A DNA stretch of 63,679 nucleotides from Streptomyces ipomoeae 91-03. Lineage in GTDB: Bacteria > Actinomycetota > Actinomycetes > Streptomycetales > Streptomycetaceae. Numbering within the stretch: position 1 is the first letter of the stretch; every line of letters begins with the position of its first letter. Shown here one piece after another: positions 41,499 to 50,943 of the stretch. Below the pieces are notes generated by a model. It was not told where the DNA came from. It did no database searches and worked only from the letters and a program-made list of their open reading frames with translations. The translations under genes were made by a program, and so were the position numbers. The stretch spans positions 1 through 63,679 of the forward strand of contig NZ_AEJC01000406.1 in assembly GCF_000317595.1 (NCBI RefSeq), written 5' to 3'.

Positions 41499-42890
41499 CT
41501 AGCGCCGGCGGTCCCACAACTCCTTGATCCAGCCGTACCGTTCGCGGTGCTTCGGCAGGGCGGTACGGCCGACGGCGGCGGCGAGTTTGCGCAGGCGGCG
41601 CCAGTCGAGCGGCGGTTTGGGCTCGGGGACACCGGGGCGGTCGCGGGGGACGCGTACGCGCAGCGCCTTCTGGGCGATACGGCAGTGGACGGGGGTGGGC
41701 AGGACCAGGGCCTCGCCGTCGACGCCGACCTCTATCTCGGGGCGGTCGGCCTCGACGACGATCTCGTCGGCGACGAGGAGGCTGAGGCCGGGGGCGTTCG
41801 GGCCGAGGACCAGCCCGGCGGCCTCGGCGGCGCTGTCGACGCGGACACCGACGACGCCGAGCACCCCGGCGTCAAGGCGCTCGCGGCGGCCGAGGCCGAC
41901 GAGGTCGTCGCTGCGGTAGACGTTGTTGCTGACGAGCACGGCCTGGGGCGCGTCGATGACGGCGTCGCCGATGCGGGCGGTGAGTCTCGGGCCGCGCTGG
42001 TGCGTGAGCAGGTCGGGCAGCAACTGGAGGGTCGTGCCGACCTTGTCGTCGCGGTACGCGGGGCTCTGCACGACGGCGGCGTAGGCGCCGAAGGAGGCGT
42101 TGTTGACGAAGGGGTGGCCGCTGGCGTACCCGAGGTCGACGTGGAGTTCGACGCCCTTGTCGGTGAGGGCGTCGAGGCAGGCGGCGGGGTTGCCGCGGTC
42201 GAGGCCGAGGTCCATGGCGAAGTGGTTGCGAGTGCCGGCGGAGATGACGAGGAGGGGGACGTCGTATGCCGCCGCGATGGCCGCGACCTGGGCCTGGGTG
42301 CCGTCACCGCCGGCCACGCCGAGCAGGTCGGCGCCGTTTCGGACGGCGTCCCGGGCCAGTACGGCGACGTCCTCGTGGTGGGTGGGGTCGAGGAGGTGGA
42401 CCGTCGCGCCGAGTCGCTCGGCCTTCTCCTTCAGCCGGAAGCGCTCGACCTTTCCGCCGCCGGACTTGGGGTTCATGATCAGGAAGGGGCGTTCGGGCGG
42501 GGGCACGCGGTGCTCCGTGATCTGCACCTGATGGGACTTGGTGCTGCTGAGGGCGAACTTCCCCAGCCAGACCGCCACGCCCCACAGCCCGAGCGAGACG
42601 ACCACGACCCACAGCAGGTTGACGACGGCGAACCACCAGATGATGGTGAGCGGCGCGGCCACGGCCAGCACGCCCGCCGCGATCCGGGGAGCGCCCCGGC
42701 GGGTCAGCACCCACCACAGCGAGGCGGCGGTGAGGCCGACACCGAGGAGGAGTCCCGCGACCAGGAAGAGGCTCGCCCCCCTCGCGTAGCCGAGCGGCAG
42801 GAGTACGGCCAGCGCCGCGAGGCCGAGCGCGAACCGGGCCGCCCACCGCTGTCTCGCATGCGCCCGCACGTCCAGGTGTTCGATGCCCAC
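41499..42890 (-). CDS. Diacylglycerol kinase-family lipid kinase with N-terminal membrane domain
   Basis: 463 residues from GTG 42890 (VGIEHLDVRAHARQR). Three to four membrane helices come first (about 18-105). Then the DAGK catalytic domain: FLIMNPKSGGGKVERF, LGVAGGDGTQAQVAA (GGDGT), LVISAGTRNHFAMDLGL, and later FVNNASFGAYA. It phosphorylates a lipid such as diacylglycerol or a prenol at the membrane inner face. An upstream start at 42920 would overlap the neighbouring Rhs-like remnant. Confidence 0.88.
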   Translation of the reverse strand: MGIEHLDVRAHARQRWAARFALGLAALAVLLPLGYARGASLFLVAGLLLGVGLTAASLWWVLTRRGAPRIAAGVLAVAAPLTIIWWFAVVNLLWVVVVSLGLWGVAVWLGKFALSSTKSHQVQITEHRVPPPERPFLIMNPKSGGGKVERFRLKEKAERLGATVHLLDPTHHEDVAVLARDAVRNGADLLGVAGGDGTQAQVAAIAAAYDVPLLVISAGTRNHFAMDLGLDRGNPAACLDALTDKGVELHVDLGYASGHPFVNNASFGAYAAVVQSPAYRDDKVGTTLQLLPDLLTHQRGPRLTARIGDAVIDAPQAVLVSNNVYRSDDLVGLGRRERLDAGVLGVVGVRVDSAAEAAGLVLGPNAPGLSLLVADEIVVEADRPEIEVGVDGEALVLPTPVHCRIAQKALRVRVPRDRPGVPEPKPPLDWRRLRKLAAAVGRTALPKHRERYGWIKELWDRRR

Positions 42891-42912
42891 GCTCGCTCGC
42901 CCTTCGCGCCGA

Positions 42913-43416
42913 TCATGCACTCGTCACGGCATGGTAGGGCCAAGCCGCGGGAAACGGTGACGGCCCCGCGGACAGCCGCTTGGTCATGGTCGCGTCGCCC
43001 TCGGTGGGGGCCGCGCCCAGGGTGGTCGAACCGTCGTAGTAGGTCAGCTCGTCGGAGATGACCTGGGTCTTGCGGTTCGGGGTGGCGGAGCAGTCGACGC
43101 CGACCTTCTCCACCCGCGACACGTACACGTACAGGCGCAGGCTCGCGTTGTCGGCGTACTCGGTGCGGGTGCACTCGTTGTCGGCGACGCCGACCTCGCC
43201 GTCGTCGTCGACGCGCAGGACCCGGCCGGTCCTGTCGTCGTGGACGGTGGTGGACCTGGTGTGCCGCCAGTTCCCGGAGCCGAGCGACACATAGGTGTCG
43301 ACGGAACCCTGCTCGATGTAGCGGGCCCGGCGCGTGCCCCAGTCCTCGACGCGGGTGGCGGTGACCGCCGTCCAGGAAACGGTGACGGAGCGTTGCGTGA
43401 CGTCGGAGGCCTCGCG
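42913..43416 (-). pseudogene. Rhs/YD-repeat protein remnant
   Basis: The frame contains VTVSWTAVTATRVEDWGTRR, YIEQGSVDTYVSLGSGNWR, TTVHDDRTGRVLRVDDDGEV, NECTRTEYADNASLRLYVYV, and ISDELTYYDGSTTLG. These are the recurring strings of large Streptomyces Rhs/teneurin-like proteins. Only about 150 residues remain, with neither the N-terminal secretion part nor the polymorphic C-terminal domain. The frame ends soon after GDATMTKRL in unrelated sequence. I infer the internal relic of an Rhs toxin-type gene. The frame is open but lacks a credible start. Confidence 0.7.
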
Positions 43417-43610
43417 GTTGGCGGTCGTTCGAGCCGGCCGCCTATAGTCCGGATTGCTCACGCACAGCAGGCCGCGTGAGCGCTCCCCCGGCTGCGGCAG
43501 GGCGTGTGGGCAATCCCCCCGGCCGCGGACGTCTCGGTCGAATCCCGTGCCCGGGGACACCGGTCGCCTGCCGTCAGGTCTTCTCGAGTCCTCTGGAAGG
43601 GCAGGTAGCC

Positions 43611-44516
43611 GTGCGTCGGCTCTGGGGTTGTCTCATTCTTTGCGCCGCCACCGTCGGGACCCTCCTCGTCGTCGACGCGCGCGGCAGCGAGGCCGACGGC
43701 CGCCACGAGGCCGCGCACTCCTACGGCTCGCACCCCCGGCAGACCCTCGACGCCTACTGGAACCCCGCTGGTGAGGAGCAGGGCGGGGAGCAGCCGGGCA
43801 TCGTGATCCTGCACGGCGGCCACTGGTACGAGGACACCGGCTGGGCCACCTGGTCCCGTCGCTTCGCGGACGCCGGGTACGCCGTCTTCGCCGTCGACTA
43901 CCGGCTGAATTTCGACGCCCCCTGGCCCGCCCAGCGCACCGACGCCCTGTCCGCGCTGGACTGGATCGAGGACCACGCCGCCGACTTCGACCTCGACCCC
44001 GACAGGCTGATCCTCTTCGGCTCCTCCTCCGGCGGCCAGATCGCGACCGCCGTGGCGACATACGGCTCCGGCTCCTACCGCGTCGACGGCGTGGTCGCGC
44101 TGTCGCCCGTGGCCTCCCCGTACCGCGCCTGGCAGGACGGCAACGCCGCCACCGCGACCGACAGGCAGCGCAAGCTCCGCGACAACGCCTCGATCCTCGC
44201 CCGCTGCTACCCGGACCCGGCGGACACCGGCACCTCCGCCCACCCCGGCTGCTGGGACACCTGGCGGGACATGTCCGCCAAGAGCCGCGCCTCCGATGCG
44301 GACGACGCCCCCATGTACCTGATCCACTCCAAGGGCGACTTCGTACCGGTCCAGCACTCGCTCGACCTCGAAGCGGCCGAGGAGGTCGACCACAACATGC
44401 CCGCCAATGGGGTCATGGTGGAGACGGTGGCCGGTTCCTCGCACGGCGGGGCACTGTTGGACGAGTCGGACGTGGCCGACCGGGTGCTGTCGTGGATCAC
44501 CGAGAGGACGTCATAG
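43611..44516 (+). CDS. Secreted alpha/beta-hydrolase (esterase)
   Basis: 301 residues from GTG 43611; GGAAGGGCAGG precedes it. A signal peptide (VRRLWGCLILCAATVGTLLV) is followed by the hydrolase core: IVILHGGHWYEDTGW (oxyanion HGGxW), VFAVDYRLNFDAPWPAQ, nucleophile LILFGSSSGGQIATA (GxSxG), and a C-terminal SSHGGALLD histidine. The HGGxW/GSSSGG pattern fits the esterase/lipase (BD-FAE-like) family. Four cysteines after the fold suggest disulphides outside the cell. The next gene starts five bases after this stop, so the two are one operon. Confidence 0.86.
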   Translation: MRRLWGCLILCAATVGTLLVVDARGSEADGRHEAAHSYGSHPRQTLDAYWNPAGEEQGGEQPGIVILHGGHWYEDTGWATWSRRFADAGYAVFAVDYRLNFDAPWPAQRTDALSALDWIEDHAADFDLDPDRLILFGSSSGGQIATAVATYGSGSYRVDGVVALSPVASPYRAWQDGNAATATDRQRKLRDNASILARCYPDPADTGTSAHPGCWDTWRDMSAKSRASDADDAPMYLIHSKGDFVPVQHSLDLEAAEEVDHNMPANGVMVETVAGSSHGGALLDESDVADRVLSWITERTS

Positions 44517-44521
44517 GACCG

Positions 44522-46789
44522 ATGAAGATCACCTTCCTGCTCCACAACGCGTACGCCATCGGCGGCACCGTCCGCTCGACCCTGAACCTCGCCGGGACGC
44601 TGGCGGCCCGCCACGAGGTCGAGATCGTCTCGATGTTCCGCACGGCCGAGCGGCCCCTGCTCGGGGTGAGCGGCAAGGTACGTCTGGTCCCGCTCGTCGA
44701 CGAACGCACCGACTCGGCGTCGTACGACGGCGGCCATGAGCTGATGTCCCGCCCGTCCGCCGTCGTCCCGCCCACCGAGGTCCTCGCCCACCGCTACACC
44801 GCGCTCGTCGACGAACGCCTGCGCGCCTTCCTCGACACCACCGACGCCGACGTCGTCATCGCGACCCGCCCGGCGCTGGTCGTCTTCCTCGCCGGGCACG
44901 GCTCGGTCGGCGTCTCCGGCCCGTCCCGCCGCCGCCCGCTGCTCATCGGGCAGGAGCACCTGTCGTACGACAACCATGTGCCCGGGGTGCGCGCGGCGCA
45001 GAACGAGGCGATCGGCCGCCTGGACGCCTTCGTCACCGTCTCCGCACGGGACGCCGCCGACCACCGCCGCCGACTGCCCGGGCTGCGCACCCGGATCACG
45101 AACATCGCCAACGCCGCGCCCCGCCCCAAGGCCGAGCCCTCCGACCTGCGGGCCTCGCTGGTGGTCGCCGCCGGGCGGCTGTTCCCGGTCAAGCGGTACG
45201 ACCTGCTGATCGAGGCGTTCGCCAAGGTCGCGACCGAGCGCCCCGAGTGGCGGCTGCGGATCTACGGCCAGGGTCCCGAGCGTGCGGCTCTCCGCACCGC
45301 CATCGACAGGCTCGGCCTCAACGACCACGTCTTCCTCATGGGCCCGCACGCCACCCTGGAGACCGAGTGGGCCAAGGCCTCCGTCGCCGCCGTCAGCTCC
45401 GAGTGGGAGTCCTTCGGCATGACCATCCTGGAGGCCATGCACGCCGGCGTCCCCGTGGTCGCCACCGACTGCCCCCACGGCCCCGGCGAGATCATCACCG
45501 ACGGCTCCGACGGCCTTCTCGTCCCGCCGGGCGACCCGGACGCCCTCGCCGCGGGACTGCTCCGCCTCATCGACGACACGGACCTGCGCCGCCGCCTCGG
45601 CACCGCCGCCCGCGCGACGGTCCAGCGGTACGCGCCGCGCGCGATCGCCGCCGAGTACGAACAGCTGATCGCGGAACTGCGGGAGGCCCGTACGCCGGCT
45701 GCGGTGCGGCTGACGCGGCGGGTACGGCGGGGGCTGGGGGCGCTGTGGCCTCGGGGGGCGGGGGATGCGGGGGCATCGGTGTCGGCGAGTGCCGATGGGG
45801 CGACCCGCTCCAAGCCCCGTGGCGCCGCCGGACCGGTTCAGCCGACGCCGGTCGATGCCGCCGCGGCTTCGGGCGGGGCCCCTGCTCAGGGCGCCAAGCC
45901 CCGGCCGTTGCGTCCGAAGGCCGACTGCCGGGTCGATGCGGCGGGGGGCGTACGGATCTCGGTCGGCGCTTCCGGTGTGCCCGGCGCGGCCGGGCGGGGC
46001 GTCGTGCTCGTACTGCGTCGGCGGCACGGTGACGACGAGTTCCGCGTGCCGCTGGAGCGGGAGTCGGCGGACGACCCGAAGAGCCCCTGGACCACCACGC
46101 TGAGCCGCGCCGACCTGACCCTCGCCGAGGGCCGCTGGGACCTCCACGTCGAACGGGCCGCGGACGGCACGCGACGCCGGCTGCGGGCCGGACTGGTCGA
46201 GCAGCGGGGGCTGTTGAGCGCGGCGGCGGAGATCGCGAAGGCCGAGGGCACGGGGCCGGAGGTGAGGGGGGCCGACGGCAGCAGCCCGGTGGCGTGGTGG
46301 ATCCCGTACGCCACCAAGGACGGCTACCTCGCCCTGCGGACCTTCCACCGCACCACCCACGCCGAGGTCACCGCGCTGCCGGTCGGCGAGGGCGCGATGG
46401 CCGTGGAGGGCGTCCTGTACGGGGCCGAACTCGGCGACGGGGCGGCCCTGGTGGGCGTCGCGCGGGGTGAGGACGTGGCCGGCTTCGAGGCGCCGGTCAC
46501 GACCGCCGGCGGGCTCGACGAACGTACGTTCCAGGCCCGGCTGACTTCCCTCCCGGAGCCCGCCGGGCCCGACAAGACCGTCTGGGACCTGTTCCTGCGC
46601 CCCACCGCAGCCGCCGAACCCATCCGCCTCGGACGCCTGTTCGGCGACATCGTGGACCGCAAGGACACGGACAAGTACCCGGCGGTCGCGCTCGACACGG
46701 CAGCCGACGCATCCCCACAGACCCCGGAGGCGCCGGAGGCCCGCTTCTTCTTCACCGTCACCAACGACCTGGCGGTCAGCCTCTCCTGA
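44522..46789 (+). CDS. GT4-family glycosyltransferase with long C-terminal domain
   Basis: 755 residues. A cytosolic GT-B fold: NAYAIGGTVRSTLNLAGTL at the N-terminus, LFPVKRYDLLIEAF and WRLRIYGQGPERAALR for donor binding, and SSEWESFGMTILEAMHAGVP (EX7E motif), then GLLVPPGDPDALA. Residues about 405-755 are a separate beta-rich region of unknown identity (KPRPLRPKADCRVDAAGG..., VLVLRRRHGDDEFRVPLE...). This tail is reminiscent of the accessory modules on teichoic-acid and glycopolymer transferases. It is in an operon with the secreted esterase upstream, suggesting wall glycopolymer synthesis and tailoring; the acceptor is unproven. Confidence 0.85.
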   Translation: MKITFLLHNAYAIGGTVRSTLNLAGTLAARHEVEIVSMFRTAERPLLGVSGKVRLVPLVDERTDSASYDGGHELMSRPSAVVPPTEVLAHRYTALVDERLRAFLDTTDADVVIATRPALVVFLAGHGSVGVSGPSRRRPLLIGQEHLSYDNHVPGVRAAQNEAIGRLDAFVTVSARDAADHRRRLPGLRTRITNIANAAPRPKAEPSDLRASLVVAAGRLFPVKRYDLLIEAFAKVATERPEWRLRIYGQGPERAALRTAIDRLGLNDHVFLMGPHATLETEWAKASVAAVSSEWESFGMTILEAMHAGVPVVATDCPHGPGEIITDGSDGLLVPPGDPDALAAGLLRLIDDTDLRRRLGTAARATVQRYAPRAIAAEYEQLIAELREARTPAAVRLTRRVRRGLGALWPRGAGDAGASVSASADGATRSKPRGAAGPVQPTPVDAAAASGGAPAQGAKPRPLRPKADCRVDAAGGVRISVGASGVPGAAGRGVVLVLRRRHGDDEFRVPLERESADDPKSPWTTTLSRADLTLAEGRWDLHVERAADGTRRRLRAGLVEQRGLLSAAAEIAKAEGTGPEVRGADGSSPVAWWIPYATKDGYLALRTFHRTTHAEVTALPVGEGAMAVEGVLYGAELGDGAALVGVARGEDVAGFEAPVTTAGGLDERTFQARLTSLPEPAGPDKTVWDLFLRPTAAAEPIRLGRLFGDIVDRKDTDKYPAVALDTAADASPQTPEAPEARFFFTVTNDLAVSLS

Positions 46790-46827
46790 GGCACCGAGGG
46801 ATACGGATCGCCGAGACGCCCCAGGGC

Positions 46828-48525
46828 CTACATGTTGTGGATCTCCAGAGTCGCGAACGCCGTGTCGGCGATCTCGCGGCCCTGTTCGGTGAAGTGCCCC
46901 TTGGCCGGATAGTCGACCCAGAGCCGGTACACGTCGCCGTTGCCCGCCCGGTAGTAGAGGAGTCGGGCCTCACGCCGGACCGGGTTCTGACTGTCCGTCG
47001 TCGAGTAGAAGATGGTGTTCTCGGCGGCCTTGCGTTCCTTGTACTTGGCCTCGTGGGGCTCCCCCTTGGGCGCGGGCTCGGCGGAGATGTCCCAGCTGTA
47101 CTCACCGTCCTTGAGCACGGCCCAGTCGGAGTACGCCATGTCCAGCGCGGTGTTCGGGATCTCCCCGTCCTTGTCGTCCTTCTTGATGTCCCGGTCCACG
47201 GTGATCCAGAACGCGCCGCTCGGGTCGGCGAACCTCACGATGGTCCCGTCCGTCTCGTCCGGCTCGTACGGGCGTTTCACGAAGCCGCCGGGCACACCGA
47301 CGCTCGCACCGATCTTCTTGCCGGCGTCCCGCTGCTTCCACCCCTCCGGCAGCGGCCCCGCGAACGGCTTCGCGATCACCAGGTACGCCGTCACCGCCGC
47401 CGCGACGACCGCCGCGCCGAGCCCGGCCAGGGTCTTGCGGCCGAGGCGTATCTGTATGCCACCGCCCTTGCCGCCGGGTGCCTGCCCCTGCCCGGGACCG
47501 AACCCGTCCATGCCGAGGACCACCTGGGTGGGCGCCGGTGCCGGCGGGTTGGCGGCCTGTTCCAGCAGGTCGCGCACGCGGGCGGCGGTCGGACGGCCCG
47601 CGGGGTCCTTCTGCAGCAGGCCGTTGATGGCCTCGGCCAGCGGCCCCTTGGCCGAGGCGGGTACCGCGGGCGTGGCGTTGAGCACGGACTGCAGGGTCGC
47701 GGGGGTGTTGCTGCGCCGGAACGGCGAGACCCCCTCGGTGGCCGCGTAGAGGACGACGCCGAGCGACCAGAGGTCGGACGCCGGGCCGGGGCGCTGGCCC
47801 AGCACCCGCTCGGGAGCGATGTACTCGGGCGATCCGACGAAGCCGCCGGTGTCCGTCAGGTTGGTCTCGCCCTCGATCTGGGCGATGCCGAAGTCGGTGA
47901 GGACGACCCGGTCGTGGCGGCCGAGGAGGACGTTGTCGGGCTTGACGTCACGGTGCAGGATGCCCGCCGCGTGCGCGGCCTCCAGGGCACCGAGCACTTC
48001 GAGGCCGATTCTCGCCGCGTCCCGCACCCCGAGGGTGCCCTCCTGGAGCGCCGCGCCCAGTGAACGCCCCTGCACCAGTTCCATCACGATCCACGGCTGG
48101 CCGTCCACCACTGCCACATCGTGGACATTCACGACCGCCGGATGATCGAGTCTGGCCGCCGCGCGCGCCTCACGACGCATCCGCTCGAAGGCGTTGGCCC
48201 GTTCGCGCTCGGGAAGATGGTCCGGTACGCGGGGCTCCTTGACGGCGACCTCACGGTCCACCGTCTCGTCCTTCGCCCGCCACACCGTGCCCATGCCGCC
48301 ATGCCCGAGCTTGGCGAGCAGCCGGTAGCGTCCCGCGATCAGACGTCCGGTACCGGGGTCCTGCGGAGGCTGCGGCGACGGTACCGGTCGCTGAGCCACC
48401 GGTGCGGGCTGCGCATACGGGTTCCCCGGGTACGGCACAGCCGGCTGTGGCGGTTGCAGTCCGAAACTCGTCGGCTCGTCAGGTCCGTAGCCCGATCCGT
48501 AAGGGGCTCCCCCGTTGCTGCTCAT
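46828..48525 (-). CDS. Receptor-type Ser/Thr protein kinase, cluster gene 5 (last)
   Basis: 565 residues. A Pro/Gln/Gly-rich N-terminus (1-58), then the kinase: GHGGMGTVW, K96 (VAVKEP), HRDVKPDN (191-193), DFG 211-213, and YIAPERV. The membrane helix (LAGLGAAVVAAAVTAYLV) is at about 385-405, and the external domain runs to residue 565 (WKQRDAGKKIGASVGVPGGF...). Catalytic residues are complete. It is the last of five kinase-family genes transcribed leftward. From memory the equivalent S. coelicolor cluster (SCO4775-4779 region) is linked to spore-wall synthesis. Confidence 0.92.
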   Translation of the reverse strand: MSSNGGAPYGSGYGPDEPTSFGLQPPQPAVPYPGNPYAQPAPVAQRPVPSPQPPQDPGTGRLIAGRYRLLAKLGHGGMGTVWRAKDETVDREVAVKEPRVPDHLPERERANAFERMRREARAAARLDHPAVVNVHDVAVVDGQPWIVMELVQGRSLGAALQEGTLGVRDAARIGLEVLGALEAAHAAGILHRDVKPDNVLLGRHDRVVLTDFGIAQIEGETNLTDTGGFVGSPEYIAPERVLGQRPGPASDLWSLGVVLYAATEGVSPFRRSNTPATLQSVLNATPAVPASAKGPLAEAINGLLQKDPAGRPTAARVRDLLEQAANPPAPAPTQVVLGMDGFGPGQGQAPGGKGGGIQIRLGRKTLAGLGAAVVAAAVTAYLVIAKPFAGPLPEGWKQRDAGKKIGASVGVPGGFVKRPYEPDETDGTIVRFADPSGAFWITVDRDIKKDDKDGEIPNTALDMAYSDWAVLKDGEYSWDISAEPAPKGEPHEAKYKERKAAENTIFYSTTDSQNPVRREARLLYYRAGNGDVYRLWVDYPAKGHFTEQGREIADTAFATLEIHNM

Positions 48526-48688
48526 ACGCTTATCTGTATCGCGGCAACCCCGCCCGCTTCCACCCCGGTCGCTTTCCGGTCACAGACCCGTGACGCGGGA
48601 CATCGCTTATCTCCCTATCGGTCATGTGCGAAGGCCCTGCCCCACGGCGCCCGATGGCCGGCTTCAGCCACGTACGAGCGCGTCCGCC

Positions 48689-50473
48689 TCAGCCACGTAC
48701 GAACGTGTCCACCGCCACGTCGAAGTACTCCCTCGCCTCGCTCACCTTCCCGACCGGCGCCGAGACCCACACGTCGTACAGCCGCCCGTCCTGCTCCCAG
48801 CACAGGTCGTACGTGTGTCTGGGCCCCTCCGCCGCGCTGAAGCCGTCCCAGGTGAACTCCCAGAGCGCGGCGTTCCATCCGTCGTGCGTGGTCTCGGCGA
48901 CCCGCCCGTACCGATAGCCGGGGTTGGTGGAGGGCCCCTTCTCGTGCGCGCGCTGCATCACCGTAAGCGGCCCGCCCTCCTCCGGGGCGCCGAGTTTGAT
49001 CCCGATCCGGATCTCCTTCCCCGGCGCCATGTAGAAGACCCGCTCCCCCTGCGGCTCGCGTGTGAATCCCTCCGGCACGGCGAGGCTGAACCCCCGCTCG
49101 TCCTCGGCGAGTCGATACCCCGAGGGCACGGTGGGGGCGGTCGCGGCACGTGAAGGCGTACGGGTGGGGGTGCCACCGGCCGACGTACCTGCAGCACCCG
49201 ACCTGTCCGATGTACCGGAAGTACCAGCCGTATTGGCCGCGCCGGACGGGCCCGAAGCGGTCGCCGTGTCCGAAGCGGTCGCCGTACCCGGCGTACGAGG
49301 CGCCGAAGTCGACGGCGATCCACCTCCGTCGCCACCGTCCCGCATGAGCAGTGCCGCCGCCGAGACCCCGGCCCCGGCCATCGCGGCGACCAGCGCGGCG
49401 GCGACCAGCACACTCCGGGTGGACTGCGGCTGCCGCCCCTGCGCGGGCTGCTCTCGAAGGGCCGCCGCCGAGTCGGACGCGGGCGGCTCCTGCGCCCGCC
49501 CACCGGCCGACGGCGCGTCCTGGGCCCCGGGCTCGGCCCGCTCGTGCGGCGCATCCCACCGGGTGGGCGTGTACCCGCTCGGTGCCCGCGACAGCCTCGG
49601 CGTTCTCGGTGTCCTCGGCTCGTGCGCCGCCCTCGGTGTCCGGCCGGTCTCCCGGAACGCCCGCAGCATCCGCTCCGCCTCCGCCGCGTCGAGCCGACGG
49701 TCCGGATCGCGTTCCAGCAGCCCGCGTACGACGGGGAGCAGCGGCGCGGCCTGGGCCGGTGGGCGGATCTCGTCGAAGACGACCGCGTGCAGGACTCCGC
49801 CCAGCGAGTCGCGCCGGAACGGCGACTCCCCGCTCAGCACGGCGCACAGCAGCGCGCCCAGCGACCACAGGTCGGACTCCGGCCCGGTCCGAACCCCGGA
49901 CATCCGTTCGGGCGCGGTGTACTCGGGGGAGCCGACGAAGGACCCGCTCTCGGTGAGCGTGGTCGCGCCCGCGACCTGGGCGATGCCGAAGTCGGTGAGG
50001 ACGACCCGGTCGGTGCCGGCCTCCAGCAGGACGTTCGCGGGCTTGAGGTCGCGGTGCAGCACCCCGGCGTCATGGGCCCGCCGCAGCGCGCCGAGCAGAT
50101 CGAGGCCGATCCGGGCCGCCTCGCGCGCGTCGACCGGGCCATGGGTCGCGATCCGCTCCGCGAGCGAACCGCCGTCGATCAACTCCATGACGATGTAAGG
50201 GCGTTCGTCCTGCTCGACGACGTCGTGCACGACGATGATGTGCGGGTGACTGAGCCGGGCGACCGCCCGCGCCTCCCGCAGGGTGCGTTCGCGCCGCTGC
50301 CGGGACCGCTCCTCCGGGAGGGAGTCGTCGAGGGCCAGTTCCTTGACCGCCACCTGCCGGCCGAGGAGCTCGTCGGTGGCACGCCACACGATGCCCATAC
50401 CGCCGCGGCCGATCCTGGCCTCCAGCCGGTAACGGCCCGCTATGACACGGACGTTTTCCCCCTCGGTCCCCAT
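48689..50473 (-). CDS. Receptor-type Ser/Thr protein kinase, cluster gene 4
   Basis: 594 residues from ATG 50473. ATGs at 50482 and 50485 are alternatives. The kinase has IGRGGMGIVW, K44, HRDLKPAN (140-142), DFG 161-163, and EYTAPERM. A long disordered linker leads to a membrane helix at about 351-376, a Ser/Thr-rich stalk (about 380-430), and an external domain with EDERGFSLAVPEGFTREPQG and FTWDGFSAAEGPRHTYDLCW. All catalytic motifs are intact. A repeat-filled 470-base gap separates it from cluster gene 3. Confidence 0.92.
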   Translation of the reverse strand: MGTEGENVRVIAGRYRLEARIGRGGMGIVWRATDELLGRQVAVKELALDDSLPEERSRQRRERTLREARAVARLSHPHIIVVHDVVEQDERPYIVMELIDGGSLAERIATHGPVDAREAARIGLDLLGALRRAHDAGVLHRDLKPANVLLEAGTDRVVLTDFGIAQVAGATTLTESGSFVGSPEYTAPERMSGVRTGPESDLWSLGALLCAVLSGESPFRRDSLGGVLHAVVFDEIRPPAQAAPLLPVVRGLLERDPDRRLDAAEAERMLRAFRETGRTPRAAHEPRTPRTPRLSRAPSGYTPTRWDAPHERAEPGAQDAPSAGGRAQEPPASDSAAALREQPAQGRQPQSTRSVLVAAALVAAMAGAGVSAAALLMRDGGDGGGSPSTSAPRTPGTATASDTATASGPSGAANTAGTSGTSDRSGAAGTSAGGTPTRTPSRAATAPTVPSGYRLAEDERGFSLAVPEGFTREPQGERVFYMAPGKEIRIGIKLGAPEEGGPLTVMQRAHEKGPSTNPGYRYGRVAETTHDGWNAALWEFTWDGFSAAEGPRHTYDLCWEQDGRLYDVWVSAPVGKVSEAREYFDVAVDTFVRG

Positions 50474-50943
50474 GCGCCCCATCATGCCGCACCGGACCCA
50501 AACCCTCCGGTGCCGCGGCCCCGGCCTGGCCGACAAGCGACGTACGCACGTCCGGCAACCGCCGTGCACACACCGCGCGCGGGCCCCGACGGGCGGCGAC
50601 GTGAGTCGGCCACGCAGGTGACGGCGCCGTGGGGCACACCACCGGCGGCACCGAGGCGACGCTCCCTGCCGACGGTACGAAGGCGAGGTTCCCCTGCCGG
50701 CGACACGAAGGCGACACGCCCCCACCAGCGGCACGAAGCCGACACTCTCCGCCAGCGACACGAAGGCGATGCTCCCCGCCGGCAGCACAAAGCCGAGGCT
50801 CCCCCGCAGCGCCATGAAGCCGACACTCCCCCGCCGACGGCACCAAGCCGGCACTCCCCCGCCAACGGGCGGGGACGCGAGGCGGCCGGGCCTTCGTTCG
50901 CTGGGCGTCACGCCCGGCGGGCGCAGAGCAGGCGCCCTCGCCG
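50474..50943. other. 470-base gap holding a minisatellite-like array
   Basis: No gene supported. The interval should contain the cluster-gene-4 promoter near 50480-50600; the rest is occupied by the tandem repeat described at 50653-50872. Confidence 0.5.
50653..50872. repeat. Eight-copy tandem repeat, 27-28-bp unit
   Basis: Units of pattern GAAGCCGACACTCCCCCGCC plus RRCGGCAC, eight copies with 1-6 differences each, including one-base length changes (27 or 28). These length changes shift frame between copies, which argues against coding. It lies between two kinase genes. Confidence 0.8.
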
